Position numbers and translations under genes: made by a program. Shown in pieces: positions 49,229 to 62,386 of a stretch of DNA of 64,000 nucleotides. A model generated the notes under the pieces. The model did no database searches, was not told the DNA's origin, and saw only the letters and a list, made by a program, of their open reading frames with translations. The stretch's first letter is position 1; each line of letters opens with the position of its first letter. Origin of the DNA: Typhlomys cinereus (taxonomy: Eukaryota; Chordata; Mammalia; Rodentia; Platacanthomyidae); the NCBI GenBank assembly GCA_023101885.1, contig JALPQD010000406.1, positions 1,798,001 through 1,862,000 on the forward strand, read 5' to 3'.

Positions 49229-49550
49229 GGGGCTTAGAAAATGGATCAGTGGATGAAGCATTAGCATTGTAATTATGAGGGCCTGGGTTCGGATCCATTG
49301 CATCCACATAGGCAGGATGTGCAACACTCCTACCATGGCATAGGAGATGGAGACAAGAGAATCACAATTCATTCATGGGTCAGAAAACCTGGAGTACTCA
49401 GTGGCAAACAGCAAAGGGTCTTCTCTCAAGTAAGCTGGAATGTGATGATGAACATCTGAGTTTTCTCTGAACTTCATAAGTATAGCATGACACATTCTTA
49501 CCTGTGCTCATTCATGTAAACACACATACACACACACTAAAGCGTACACA
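49229..49550 (+). mobile_element. B4 SINE, diverged
   Basis: A GGGGCTTAGAAAATGGATCA head, GGCCTGGGTTCGGATCCATT B box, a degraded B1-like middle (GGAGATGGAGACAAGAGAAT) and a CA-rich tail. Confidence 0.75.
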
Positions 49551-50245
49551 CAAAAACTATTTATAAAACAAACAAGCTTATCCCAGGTTAAATCTGGAAC
49601 CACAGAGGCCGAACATCTGAGATAGACTATAAAATAAGCTTTCTGTTATTCAGACCAATTGAGATACATTATAAAATTGTGGCAGCATTTGGATGAATTG
49701 TCATTAAGTACTTCTGTCCCTTTAAGGGAAAATTGCAGAAATAACAAGGTTGTCCATCTGATTTTGCAAACCTATGGTTGTTACATGGTTAGCATTTACA
49801 AACTATACAACTAGGAATTGAAGTGAAAACAAAAAAAGAAAAAAATACTCTGTAAAGAATCTATGAAATAAATCAGTATATAAATACTCAAAAGCTTAAT
49901 TATTATTTAAATTTTTCATTAAAAATAAAAATATTAATGATACACTTCTTATTCAACTCACTGTTCAATGACTCATTGAAATCATACAAGGATTTGAATA
50001 TGGATTACTTCATTGGAAAAAAGTCTATCTTTTTTAAGATCTAGCTTCTGATTATTAGTCATGATTCAAGGCTATGTTAAAGGACTTCCCTTCTGATTCT
50101 TAATCTCTTCCTGAAGATGGAAGGTTTGAAGAGGACCTTTTTAAGATGATAGAATTAGTACTGTGTTTCACAATTGACAACAACATCATTAATGAAGAAT
50201 TTCCTAGTGTCCTTGGACTAACAGAGCTTTAATCATCATCACCAA
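49551..50245. other. AT-rich unique DNA
   Basis: Nothing recognised. Confidence 0.55.
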
Positions 50246-50421
50246 AGCTAACACTGATTGAAAGCATACAATAGGCCAGATGCTGTATTCAATGTTGATT
50301 TTGACAACCTTTTGCAGGAAGGAAAAACAGAATTTTTGTCTTATCTATCTGAAGAAAGGTCAAATAAATTACCTCAGATTTTGATGTTACAAAACAAGCA
50401 AGAGGATGTTGAACCCAGATT
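50246..50421 (-). mobile_element. MIR SINE, diverged
   Basis: The plus strand contains AGGCCAGATGCTGTATTCAA, then GGTCAAATAAATTACCTCAG, ACAAGCAAGAGGATG and TTGAACCCAG in order, the complement of a MIR as I recall it. The 73-codon frame 50258-50479 is incidental to it. Confidence 0.55.
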
Positions 50422-50863
50422 TTTTGTTTACTATAAACACTGTAATCTGCTTTCCTTCACTGACTATTTTCTGATGTAATTGTATTCACCACACTCTACT
50501 CTAACAGGAGTATTTAGAGGAATAATATTAATGGAGAAAACTGTGTATTTAGTTCATATATTATAATTTAACTTTTATACAATAACTGTTATAAATTGGG
50601 CTGACAATTTTGTTTGTGGTTGTGTTTGCTGTTTCATCTGAAAAAATTTTGCACACCTCTCCCCCAAACGGACACATATACATTGTCTATCATACTATTC
50701 ATACATTTCTAAGTGGATTTGTATATCCACAATTGGTGACAGACTAAAGACATAAAACTATGTTTGAATGGAAGGAAGAGAGAAAATAAATGAAAGCTAG
50801 GCCCATGGAGCAAAACTGTTGGCCACTTAACAAGACTCTCTTTTACTCCTTCATATGTAAGCA
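50422..50863. other. AT-rich unique DNA
   Basis: Nothing recognised. Confidence 0.5.
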
Positions 50864-50984
50864 GAGACTGGAAACATGGCTTAACAGTTAAAGATGACCT
50901 TGTACATTTCTGGCTACCTGTTAGATCGTCAGTATCACAAAAAATTGGAAGGAAACAAAATCAGCTTCACAAAACTATCTTCTG

Positions 50985-51037
<53 letters not shown>

Positions 51038-51085
51038 CACGCATTCAAGCACACATCATCCACCCACAAATTAATAAAAGTGATT
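50864..51085 (+). mobile_element. B2/B3-like tRNA SINE with expanded (AC)n tail
   Basis: GAGACTGGAAACATGGCTTA (A-box-like) and ACAGTTAAAGATGACC open the element. The (AC)n at 50989-51034 expanded in its tail, followed by CACCCACAAATTAATAAAAG. The body is diverged. Confidence 0.55.
50989..51034. repeat. (AC)n microsatellite
   Basis: About 23 AC units, then ATGCACGC. Confidence 0.97.
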
Positions 51086-53299
51086 TTTTAAATAGGAGGA
51101 AGAACACAGGGAATAGAGTAATAAAATGGTCCTCTGCCACTATTGTCTCACAGGTGTATTTGTTGATAGTTTTCTATCTCATTTCTCTGATATCTATTCC
51201 AATGTCTGTGCCCAGACTGCCATCATTGTGGCACACAGCTATACCCAAGCACTCATCACCTTTCTATTTTCAGTTGTGTTCATCCAAAGAGACACATCTC
51301 CATCTGCCCTTATGAAACTTTTTTTATATTCTTACTGAAACTTGTCCACCATCAAGTCTGACACTTCCAGTTCCTTAATTTCCTCCATACATATTTCTCT
51401 CCCGTTATATGAAATATTCTTTCACTCCCATAGAAAACTTATTCTAATCTTATCAGATGCAAGTTAAAATTAATCATGTTATGCATTCTTAAAGCCTCTG
51501 AGATCTGACTCTTCTGACATTTCCTCTAGTGTACACTCAAATTGCATTTGGATTATTTTAACATATCTCCCTCATGTGTATAACTTTGAATTCCTGCAGA
51601 ATGAAGCATAATTTTAATTAATGACAGATACCAAGGATTCTCAAATAGGCACACATTACTAATGTATAAAAATATTGTTCAAATCTTAAGAAATTGTCAA
51701 AATTAATTATATCATTGATATACTATAAATTTATGAATTCAGAATATAAAATATAGCTCTGCTTGTGTGCTAGAGAAACTTTATTACAAGAAAAGAAAGA
51801 GCAAAGCATATGTAAAGGTAAGCTATATTCATTGACTTTGTGAATCGGTAATCAAATGTATGATTCTATTTCTTTATTTCTCTAGAATTTCACATGATAC
51901 TTTCAAGTTTTTATGAATAAAGCTTGAATAATTTAAGCACATAGAGCTGTGAATGATATCTTCACTATTCCACTGGCATGATATTATATCAAGGAAGATT
52001 TGATTATAAAGTATTTTCTCATAAACTATATAACCTTTGAAAATAAGAAGAGTATGGAAAATTTAAATGCAGTACATCACAAAGATTAAAAATTTAAAAA
52101 TCATTTTAAAATAAAATCTTTGTCTCCATTTAATATTGTGAACATTTTTTCCTATTTTCTTCCAATTTCATTCTTCAGTGAGATCAAATAAAATGCACAG
52201 AAGAAAAACCATATATGATAGTTAAATGTGAATTTTGATCAAATTTGTGAGAACCCAACTTATTATATTTGAAAGTACTATATTTGTTCATCTATATTCC
52301 CCATAAAAATTACTTCCATTGCTCTAGCTACTTATGACCTTCAGAAGCAAGTATTTGTTTTTGAAAAAAAGGACTTATAAAAATTAGTTTTAATGGTTAA
52401 TTGTAATCCATAAAGTAACAAAACATAAAGATATACCATGCCATTTATTATTGGATGATTATGGGAACACAGTCTCCATTCTGAAATTCATGATTCTAAA
52501 ATTTAAGTTCTATATCTAATGTCTAATGTATAAGACACATTTTTAAAAGTGATTTTTAGATATTACAAACTATGTTTTTTTTCATTTATCTTGAAAAATA
52601 TTACCTGAACAAGGTAAAAAAAATGTGGGTCCTATTAGAACTTTTTTCATAAGCAAGCAGAATTTATGAACCAGTCTACTTAATGATATTTTGTATAATT
52701 GCCTGGTAGGAAATACCATATCATCACTGAAAGCATTACATTACAGCAGAAATGCCATCTTATATATTTTAAATGTGCATATGCTACTTTCTCTTGCTTA
52801 TCCAGTGTACATTTTAAGTATAAAATCTTAAGCCTCAAAATGGGAAAACAACAAATGTCCAGCACTCTTACATGTGATTTTTTTTTTTTTACTTAAGATA
52901 TGCATTTCTCAGGAAGGCAACTCAAGAGTTATCAAGCCAACCTGCTTCTCTGTGGGAATTTCCTTGGTCTAAAGATTTTCTTTTCTTCTGTCAGGCTTCT
53001 CTCTTCTGTCCAGATACTTCTGTCTAATGGCATAGATGTGCTCACTGCACTTTCATAAGATGTCTTTGTAATATTTGAAGATGCAAAGAAAAGAATTCCT
53101 CCCAAACCTCCTCTCTCAAGCTAAACAGTATTTCCAGTTTTCTTCAAATGTGTTCCTATTTGCTGCAGAAAAAGACATCCCCCCTGAGCTGTCCAACCTT
53201 TTTATATAGCAGTCCACCTTTCAAAGGTTAGCTTCCACAAGTATAAACAAAGCTCTTATGGACATCTGATAAAGAAAGGGTTCATAAAGATAGGTATAT
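51086..53299. other. AT-rich unique DNA, possible old LINE trace
   Basis: No gene seen. The pyrimidine-biased stretch 51130-51600 could be an old LINE-2 or other ancient repeat on the minus strand, but the match is too weak to assign. Confidence 0.4.
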
Positions 53300-53530
53300 A
53301 ATTAAATTCCTCATTATTGGTCCCGGGTAATTCTCTCCTTGCTTTAAGATAATACCATTTGAGTAACATCTAAATCGGGATTATAAGAGAGCATAATGAA
53401 GTAAACCTCCAATAGTGATTTGCCCCCCATTACAAAGCCGAGTCAAATGAATTTTCTGATTATACTTCTCTTTAGCTTTAATCCATCTGTTGAATATCAC
53501 ATATAAGTCTGTTGTGTTTTATGTATGTCT
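53300..53530. other. Candidate conserved non-coding element
   Basis: High-complexity AT-leaning sequence with homeobox-type cores (TCATTATTGG, GGATTATAAG, CCATTACAAAG) and isolated CpG (TCCCGGGTAATT, CTAAATCGGG, AAGCCGAGTC). No repeat recognised. Conservation is inferred, not observed. Confidence 0.35.
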
Positions 53531-54070
53531 GGTTCTTTTTAAAAGTCTATTCATTAAGAGATATTTTTATCCTGACTCAGTTATATACCTCATATATTTT
53601 ATCTCATATTACATGCAAATATTGCATCTTTACTGAAATCACCAGAGAAAATTGAAATAAATTAAAAACATGGCTAATTCTGTCATCTTTCTATTTAGTT
53701 AACTGGTTATTTTTCATCTACTATTTATCTATCATCTAGCTAGCTAGCTATTACCTATTTATCATCTATCATCTGTCTCTGTGATCCATATATAATTTAT
53801 ATATCTATCATGCATTACATATTTATATGTACATTCACATAGCAAAGCTGTTGCCTATAATTATAAAATAAAGCTATGAGAAGTAATTTAGTATAGTTGT
53901 ATTTATTATATATGTTCTATGTATATGATAAAATACATATACAATATGTATGTTTATATGTAACATAGTAAAATATGTATATATAATATAAATATATTTT
54001 ATATTATATACAGTCTGTATACATATTAATATATTATGTATTCTATTATAATAGAATGTAAAAATTATAA
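53531..54070. repeat. ATCT-type and TA-rich low-complexity DNA
   Basis: Degenerate (ATCT)n with TAGCTAGCTAGCTA at about 53715-53780, followed by an extremely TA-rich stretch to about 54060 with many overlapping short palindromes. Confidence 0.8.
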
Positions 54071-54859
54071 AAATCTTTTATATATTAAATTATTAAAATA
54101 TTTCAAACCTTTAAAGTACCTTTTTTTATTCTGCTTCTGATTATATTTTATTTTTCTCTCTGTTAAAGAAGAAAGTAATGGATTGTATATTGAAGAAAAA
54201 CCATAAGTTTGTATGTGTATATATTTGCAGTTCAAAGTGAGAGCAAGAGAGGAAATTCATCAGAATTCTGGTGACTTTTGGAGATGATATTTTATAAATA
54301 CATAAAATATAAAAAAAAGCTTCAAGCCACTAGCTAATATCCATTATACCACCTACAGGGGTAGTAGCAACATCTCCCCTAAAGGAAATAAACTTGATTT
54401 TATTTTTTTTTCAAACACAATGCCCGCAGCATTGAAACAGCAAGATGACTTTGATAATTCAGGTCCCATAATTCAAACACATGGCTCATGAATGAAGGAT
54501 TACAATATCTCAACCCACTATGTAAAAATCTGATTATAGAACTCTGCATGTGTGAGTGTGAAAAATTAATTTCATATTAGGTAGAACTCCACATGCATCT
54601 TCTAATAAATTATTTGGAATGCTCAAGCATATGCCAGGCACGTCTTCCTATGCACAGTGGTAGGACATTGTGCACCCTGCTACTTAGTAAACATCAACAC
54701 GTGGGGCATCACACTGTGTGCACATAGAGCCAGATATGCAGAACTTGCAACACATGGGCAAGAGGATGCTTTCAGCATTTCTATCCTTCTTTACATGAGT
54801 GAGTTGGGCTGTTTCCATTTCAGTATCTATTTCAGTGAAGAGAACAGCACTATGTATTT
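54071..54859. other. AT-rich unique DNA
   Basis: Nothing recognised. Confidence 0.5.
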
Positions 54860-55600
54860 TTAAATGTCAACCAGGGAAAAGTTCCCACTTTCCATAAGAA
54901 TCACGTTTTACCCTGCCTTTTCTATACAACCCATATGTTTGTTATCTAGATACTAAAATGTAATCTGTCCCTAATTTATTTATAATTTAATTTACTGCTT
55001 TTGGCTTGTAGCTGTTCAAAAATCCAAAGGGATGATAGTGCCTTCAATTTTTGTACTAAATGTAAAATGTAAAACACTCAGTAAAATGATTTGGGGGAAG
55101 AGCATTAAATGTGTACTTCATTTCTCCCAAATACGCTGTAAATATGCTCTGCTTTGGACAAAGTCTAGGCCCCAAAGTTCTAAAATACTAACTTTCTCTT
55201 GAAAGGCATCCAATTCTAATATAGCTGTTATATACATAAAGGTTGAGCTTGCATTTTAAATTTAGATATCACTAACCACCAAAACAATTCAAGGCATTAA
55301 ATGTGTTCATTGTAAACTCTTCCTGCTTTGCCATTGTCCGAATGGTAATGAATCAATACAAATAAATGTCTGGCATGAATTATCACACTTTTCAGCAGCT
55401 GAAAAATTTACTCACCAAAATAGTACAACAACTTACTGCAGTCAAGAACCGTGACTGAATTGAACTGATATTGTAAATCGAAGCGAGTGCTATCCACTGA
55501 GTCAAGAGAATCAAAGAGAAAAAAGGAATCGGCTGTTCACTTATTGTAAATTTTTCTTTGTTAGTGCACAAGCACAAGGATCACTATGTCTTTCAGTTAT
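54860..55600. other. Candidate conserved non-coding block
   Basis: About 740 bp of complex sequence without visible repeats, including CAATTTTTGTACTAAATG, CCAAATACGCTGTAAATATG and CGAATGGTAATGAATCAATA. On the minus strand CTTGACTGCAGTAAGT around 55429-55444 resembles a splice donor, but no coding frame supports an exon. Confidence 0.35.
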
Positions 55601-55915
55601 TGCTGGTTAGGAATGGGACCACTACACTCACATAGACTTCTCTGAAGACTGAATCAAAACAAAGCACAAGGTATCTGCTCTAATGTGTAGATTTGAATCT
55701 TAATGCTTAACCAAGTGGCAGGAGACCTGACTCTACCTTACAACAAGATGTCTAAAATCAGGTTGAATTTTAAAGTAGATAAACTTGGCAGACTCAGCTT
55801 CTGTACTTTCATGGACATAATACAGTGTCTATATCTAACCAGGAACCATATTAAAAGTGCATAATAAGTAAATAATTTGATACATAGATACCAGAAACAA
55901 ACCTTTTAATTCAAA

Positions 55916-55919
<4 letters not shown>
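55601..55919. other. Unique DNA
   Basis: Nothing recognised. Confidence 0.5.

Positions 55920-55960
<41 letters not shown>
55920..55960. repeat. (GT)n microsatellite
   Basis: About 20 GT units in the tail of the inverted SINE. Confidence 0.96.
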
Positions 55961-55964
<4 letters not shown>

Positions 55965-56138
55965 AATGTATTACGAGGAAAGACTCAAGGGTATCATAGT
56001 ACATTTGTAGCTGTCAAAGGGAAACTTGGTGGAGTTTAGTTCTCTCCATCTATCTTTACACAGATTCTGGAGGATTGAACTTAGGTTTTCAGGCATGCAC
56101 TGCAAACATCAATACCTGCTGAGCCATTATGCCAGGAA
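55920..56138 (-). mobile_element. B2/B3-like tRNA SINE with (GT)n tail
   Basis: The plus strand shows (GT)n at 55920-55960 (tail side), then AGTTTAGTTCTCTCCATC, GGAGGATTGAACTTAGGTTT (inverted B box) and CTGCTGAGCCATTATGCCAG (inverted A box/head). Same family as the element at 7480. Confidence 0.75.
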
Positions 56139-58454
56139 TTTCTTTCTGAAATCAACTGCAAAAGCCCTTCTAAAGATCAAAGTGGTTTAGACATCATCAA
56201 ACAAAACAAGATCTTAAAAAAAAAACATGTAATAACTTCACAAGTACTAATTTCATCAGTGTCATGATATTTTCCAACACTTTAAGGTAATATATTTGGA
56301 AAGCTCTCCACCAATTCAAACATTTCTCATGAGTCTCTCTCCCTCTTCTCCACACTGTAATGCCTCTATAATCTGTACATGAAAATTATAATCTGTACCT
56401 TACTGATACAAGATAGCAGTTTAATATAATGACTATGAAACTTCCTCTTAATAGCTGATGCTGAATTAATCTTAGCCTAATTTGTAACTGAAAGACTATC
56501 AATGGAAAGACAGGAAAGTCAGATATCTATGTCCTCTGAGACATTAAAAATGCATGTGCATTGAAATGACAAGCATCCACTTGTGCTATTAAGTAGATAA
56601 TAATAGAATTGATAGGAAGAGAAAAAAATAAAGTGGTAAATAGGTACCTTAGATGACTTTCCTTTCCTGGATGCTTCTGATGTTCACCTCACCCTCCTAG
56701 ACCTCGCAAAGTATTTTTAAATTCAAGAAAGTAAAATCTACATTTACTTAATCTCTGTAGCTACCAGCTTCAGTTTGCTGTTTTTAGGTATGCCTGCCAT
56801 TTTAGGGGTGTCTGTCACGACTTACCTGCGTGTTGTCCATAAATTCATATCAAACTTGTTTATGGGAACAGGGGGACTTTATCTGGGCTTAAGACTATCC
56901 AATTATGGTTCTTGGTCTATCTTGGCAGGAGATCTCACACCATCAACAGGAGCCATGACAACCATACCATATCCACAGGACTGCTGTGAGAGGGACAAAT
57001 TTTACATGCCAGACAGTCAGCCTGTCCAAATGGGCTGGAGAATGACAACTTAATGAACCCACTACCTTGATTTCATCCTCGAGCTCAGGAAATAGTACCA
57101 TCACTTATTTCCTCTTTAGTCAGAGAGAATTAATCACCTGCAGGTTTACTAAGGATCTGCCTTAAATAACAATTTTGCAAAGATGTTCCCAAAGTTATCC
57201 TCAATGGATACTTAGATGAAAGTCAAAACCTGTATCTAAGCATCTCGGTGTCTCTGGGAGAGTGTGCCTTTGCTCTCCTTAGCAAATTTTGGAGACTTGT
57301 GAAAGCAATCAGGTAATTGTTATTCCATTTTTTTCCATATTCCTTATGGTCATTTTAGTTTCATGTTTAAACCAATAACTTGGTCAAGAAATTTAATCAG
57401 TTGGACTGCACCTTTCAAAGCGATCATGTTCGATATTCACAAAGTCTTTGACTCCTTAGAATGTGATTTTTTTTCTAGTGGGTGGCAGCTGTGAATTAAA
57501 ATACCTTATCTGGCACTGTATTCTTATGAACTCAATAAAGAATAGGGCACATTCCCATCCTGAGGGACTCCCACCAGCCCTTTCACCTTGCGAAGCACAG
57601 ATCAAAAATGTAAGAAGACAAAACTTTTAGTCTTATATTCTCTTTTTTTGATGAGCATTTGACGGTAGTCTTCAATCTAAAAGATTTTTTAACCATCAGT
57701 AATATATTCATAGATATTAAAAGATACAAAATAATGACTGGGAAATAAAGGGTAAATGAAGGAGAGAGCTAGAGGGAGAGGAGGAAAAGCAGTCACATTC
57801 ACAGAACCTAAAAGTAGAAATAGGAACACTAATTAAAAACACGTATTTTTCAGATTTAGGGTTTCATCTTCTGGAGTGTGATGTTAAGTATGATAGCAGA
57901 GAGAAAACTTATTGACCATCAATATACATGAACCTCAATATGTACTAAGCAATAGCTGACCAACTTTAAATCTTAAGGCTTTAAAATAGGTATGAGATAC
58001 CTATTTGTCAATAAATATATTTGAAAAGATGGAAGGTGATTTGAAGATGAAGGGAGGATTTTGTAGATTTAAATTATAATAAAGCTGAGCTCAGAGGCTG
58101 AAGATAAGGATGCAGAGGAAAAGAGAGGGATAGTTTCATTGTTGCTGTTTCCAACTGGACAGGATATCCCATGAATAGAGAAGACCTAAAGGAGGTAACA
58201 CATCTCAGGCCATAATGTGTTGTCATTGGATTTAGCACAGAGGGAGCATCTCCACAAAAGCATCAAAGCAGTTATTTCTGAAAACTAAATTTCCCAAGAA
58301 GAAGGCGACAGTCATTTTGGAAAACAGGCATTTTCAAGATTCACTGTGAGCTTATTTTTAAAATGGAAGAAACTGTTTTATTCTAAGATGAAGCAGGAAA
58401 TATGTATAAGGAGTAATTGCTAATTATTTTTTCTTCTATTTTTAATTTGTCATG
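56139..58454. other. Mostly unique DNA with one curious open frame
   Basis: The frame opened by the ATG at 56790 runs 88 codons to 57053 in sequence that is less AT-rich and free of visible repeats. It is preceded by a pyrimidine stretch and an AG at 56787 (GCTGTTTTTAG). No protein family is recognised, and I do not call it a gene. The remainder is AT-rich, with a purine-rich patch near 57760-57790. Confidence 0.4.
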
Positions 58455-58800
58455 TTGAATTGTCAGAACTTACACTTTCCAAGCCACATGGAGGTTTTCT
58501 CCAGGGAGGCAGGAAAACAACCAAGAACAAATCTTAAGCTGGTTTTACAGCTGGCTGCATAATTGCTTTGGCAAGAGTCATAGAACAGCCTCCATTCTGA
58601 AGTACATTCCTCCATTGAAAATAGATGGTGAACAAACAACATGATTGGAAATGAAACCCCCTGAATGAGCATGCTGGCTTTTCTTATCGTCCCCAGTTGC
58701 CGTTACCCTTTGCAAAACCACATTCCTACAGATTGCATGGTAGCTATGCAAAGAGGGAATTAATGCATTAACAACTGTCAAATTTCAATTTAAGATCACT
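58455..58800. other. Candidate conserved non-coding element
   Basis: Complex repeat-free sequence with CTGCATAATTGCTTTGGCAA, TTAATGCATTAACAACTGTC (overlapping homeobox-like palindrome) and octamer-like ATGCAAAG. The two minus-strand frames here (69 and 67 codons) overlap and look incidental. Confidence 0.35.
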
Positions 58801-60859
58801 TATGTGTGAGTACTCTAAAGGTGAAAGAAGGCCATTCTCCCAAAATACTCTTTTAAAAATAAAGCTAAAAATAACCTCTGACAAAAGATGGTTTGCTTAT
58901 TGTTGCCAGCTCTAGACCTGGAGACAGGAAAGAAACAGGAAAGAATGTCTGAAAAAATACATTTGGTACTCAACACATCCATAGTACAATTCAATAAATA
59001 ATTATTCACATTCATTGCACAATGGACTGCAAAATGTCTACAACTACAAAATTGAATAGAACAGGAATGAAAGAATTCCTCTAGAATTTACTGACACATT
59101 TAAATAATTTAAGTGGCTTGGCTTGAAGACACAACAAAGAGAAAATTAACAACAAAAAACAGTTTATTACAAGTAAAGGCAAGCAGATTCATAAAATAAA
59201 AGACAAACAGAAGGAATATATGAATAAATCCAAAATGATGTTCCAGGATACAAGATAAGAAAGGAGATGCTGTTATAAGATGAAAGTTGGTACAACACAC
59301 TTGACTCAATGCACAGCTGCAATGAACTGAACACACAAGGGGTTTGCTGCTTTGTGCTCTTGTAGTTCTAAAGAATGAATCAAAGGAAAAAATGATGAAA
59401 CACTGATGACTGTCTTCAGAATACTTAGTATAAGACTGTAAGTTTGTTAGGGAACTATGGTGAGGGAATTAATGTTAGTGCCCAATGAGACATCAAATGC
59501 AAATGCCTAAAATGCCCTTGGGTCCCCTTATCTTAAGAAGTTCAAACATCAGACATTATCATTTCTGACAGCATCAGCCCCAAAGTACAGGAACATTGAT
59601 GAGGAATGAGGAAAGTGCCTTTCAGACAGGATGGTCTCCCTTCAGTAATTGAAAACTAGCAATTGTGAACAAAGAGATCTGAAACTTCATTGTGCTACAG
59701 AAGAATAGTTGGGAAGGAAATAATTGTGAGCTGAACTGGAAAATAATATAAATGTAAATTATCTAAATTTACTTAAGTATCTTTCCCAGATTATTTGTTA
59801 CTTTATTATTTTACAGCCCTGATACAAATAGTCTTGCCACAAAATGAACACCTTTTTTAGGTGTACAAGAAAGAGGATTCTTGCATGTAACATGAGAAGA
59901 AAGGACTCACATATTGAACTGACTTGACATACATAAATTATTTAATGTGAGCGGGGGAAGAATATATTTAGCTTTTGTTCCTCAACTTTTATAATAATTC
60001 AATAAATTCAACAAGTCGTTAACTTTTTATTGTTGATGAATTCCTTACAATGTTAATTTTGATACCGTGACAATTGCAGCTTCTGAAATCACAATTTAAA
60101 TCACAACAATTACTCTATTGTATTATCTTGAACAAATTGTTAGACCTTATGAATTTCAATAGTTAGTTCCCTTTGTAAAGAAAGTATGTGTTTTTAAATC
60201 TCTGTGTTCAAAAAAATACAGTAGATGTATATTTCACATGTATCTGACAGTAGGTTGTCATCGTTAGTCAGAAGATTATCTATGCAATATTAATTAAATC
60301 TAGCTTGAATTTTGTAGAATATTTTACTTTAACTGAAGATTTAAAAAGTGTTTCATAAATGTAATTTTGATGAATATTACTTGCATATGCTTTACAAAAA
60401 TGCAATGGCAAATATGTAAAAAAATAGGTTCTGATCCAAGTTGTAGGTAAGATGTATTTTTCCAGCATTTTAATCCAAAAATGCTAGGATTACATTCCAT
60501 ATGGTGTCTATAAATAGTTTCTGTAAATCTTTGAATTCAAAAGTCTAAAGATAACACAAACAATGAAATCCCCACATACAGGATATTGTGGTTGAAGTAT
60601 TTATGCTAATACAGATAGGTAAAACAATTCAGCTACACAGGTTATATAAGAAAACTGTACACCATGGTTTCAAAATACATGGCTCATTCTAAATTTAGTG
60701 GTCAGAGTGTTTTATATATAGCGTTAAGATTGTAGGTCATGCCATCTCCTCTGTAAAGCAAATTCATACCTGTGTAAAATATAACCACTTTTAAATCACC
60801 AATTCGTGCTAGAAATTCAAGTTATCCAACTTCAAAACAAGCGATTTTCTATCTCCATG
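58801..60859. other. AT-rich unique DNA
   Basis: No gene or repeat recognised. Confidence 0.55.
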
Positions 60860-61420
60860 GAACAGTGAGTTCTCTGAAATTCTCTTGGTGGCAATAGAAT
60901 CATGTTTGAAGCTAACATTTACCTCATGTGCCACTGAGCAGCTCTGGTTAACATTTCAAAACCTAAAAATATTTCACTCTTTTCTAAATTAAAACTGTTG
61001 CTTGTCATTCTGTAACTTACACTTCCTTAATGTACTCATCTTCCAAAAACACCATGTCAGAAAGCTGCCTTTTCCTCTAAAATATCAGGCCAATGAGGCT
61101 GTAACCTAGATGCCACACCATAGTGTGGCTCGTGCTTTCTGTTGCTCTTTCCAAAATTTCCCCATTCATCAGGAGCTGACTCATTTTCCATTCCATTTTT
61201 AGAATGGGCAAGATGCCCTTTCCTGTCTATGCTGTAAACTGTCGCATTTATTATTTTAATTCCATACTATCCAACGTCTATAATTGGCCTCAAAATGTCA
61301 TGTATGTACGCATGACCTCTCACAATCAGAGTGCACATGATAAATACCTGCCTAATTTTTCATGCCATCAAAGCATATTCAAAAGTGATCCTCAAGGTAA
61401 TTTGTGACACAAAATAAAGA
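60860..61420. other. Candidate conserved non-coding element
   Basis: Repeat-free complex sequence, with CACACCATAGTGTGGCTCGT near 61115 and a stretch AAACTGTCGCATTTATTATT then GTATGTACGCATGACCTC, retaining CpGs in AT-rich surroundings. Function is inferred only. Confidence 0.33.
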
Positions 61421-62386
61421 GATATAAGTCCTTTTGAAGGACATTATAAAAAGCACACACATTTACACACACAGATATATATATATATGTATGTATAAAC
61501 TTTTTCCAAGTAAATAATTCAGTAATTCCTCAGTGCAATATCCTCATACTATGTTAACTAATGATTGCATAGACCTCATATAGTCTTCCTAGTTTTTTTC
61601 CTTCATGTGACAGTTCACTTTTCACAAAAGTAACAACTTCACACTGTCTGAAGAATGACTTTCAAATGTCTTATCATGACATTCAGTGTCCTTCAGTATC
61701 AAGATGAGATTTCACTCTTTTTTTCCTCTTTCATTTTCCTTCCATATGAGACACATTCAGTGATCCGAGGTCCCCTTGCTCTTTCCCAAACCTCTGGACA
61801 GCCTTTGATCCACGCTGCTTTCTCTTCCTGAAACATCTCTATCCTCTCTGAGGCATGAATCAAATACAACCTGCTTCACAGTGTTCAGTTATTTCTAGTG
61901 GTGGAAATAACTCTAACTCCTTGTAATACTTGAGCAGAACAGTAAGTTATATAATGACTTAAACTGTGTCTTTGCTCATCTTTTTATCATATTTCTTAGT
62001 ATGGCAGAAACAGCGAAATTGATATTGACTCACGTGTGTATGTGTGTACACGTGTCTGTGTGTGTGTGTGTGTGTGTTGCTACTATTGTTGATGTTCATG
62101 ATGGTGATGATGGGTCAGTTTGCTTAAAAGACTGTGTCCTATTTCATACATGCATTGAATTGCCCCTAGCAGGTATCCAGCTCTCTTTCTCTAACAGTAG
62201 AGAGACACATGGTATTTGTTGAGGAAAGACAATAACATCCAGCATTTCCTAACTTGTACCACACACATACTAGTTACATTAGTTGCCTCCTGAAATAACA
62301 TTTGTAGGAACAACTAATATTTTTCTAATGAATCACCTTACAGTAGGATAACAAAACACATCAGCTTATACAAGAGGAGAAGGTAA
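61421..62386. other. AT-rich DNA, possible LINE-2 trace, GT microsatellite
   Basis: CA/TA low complexity at 61455-61497. A pyrimidine-rich stretch at 61770-61890 (CTTGCTCTTTCCCAAACCTC onward) recalls an inverted LINE-2 3' end, weakly. (GT)n at 62057-62077. No gene. Confidence 0.35.
62057..62077. repeat. Short (GT)n microsatellite
   Basis: About 10 GT units within a longer GT-biased stretch from 62034. Confidence 0.9.

Noticed and set aside
50989..51034. CRISPR-like or other spaced array in the CA/GT tracts
   Set aside because: These are plain dinucleotide microsatellites without spacers, in a mammalian genome context.
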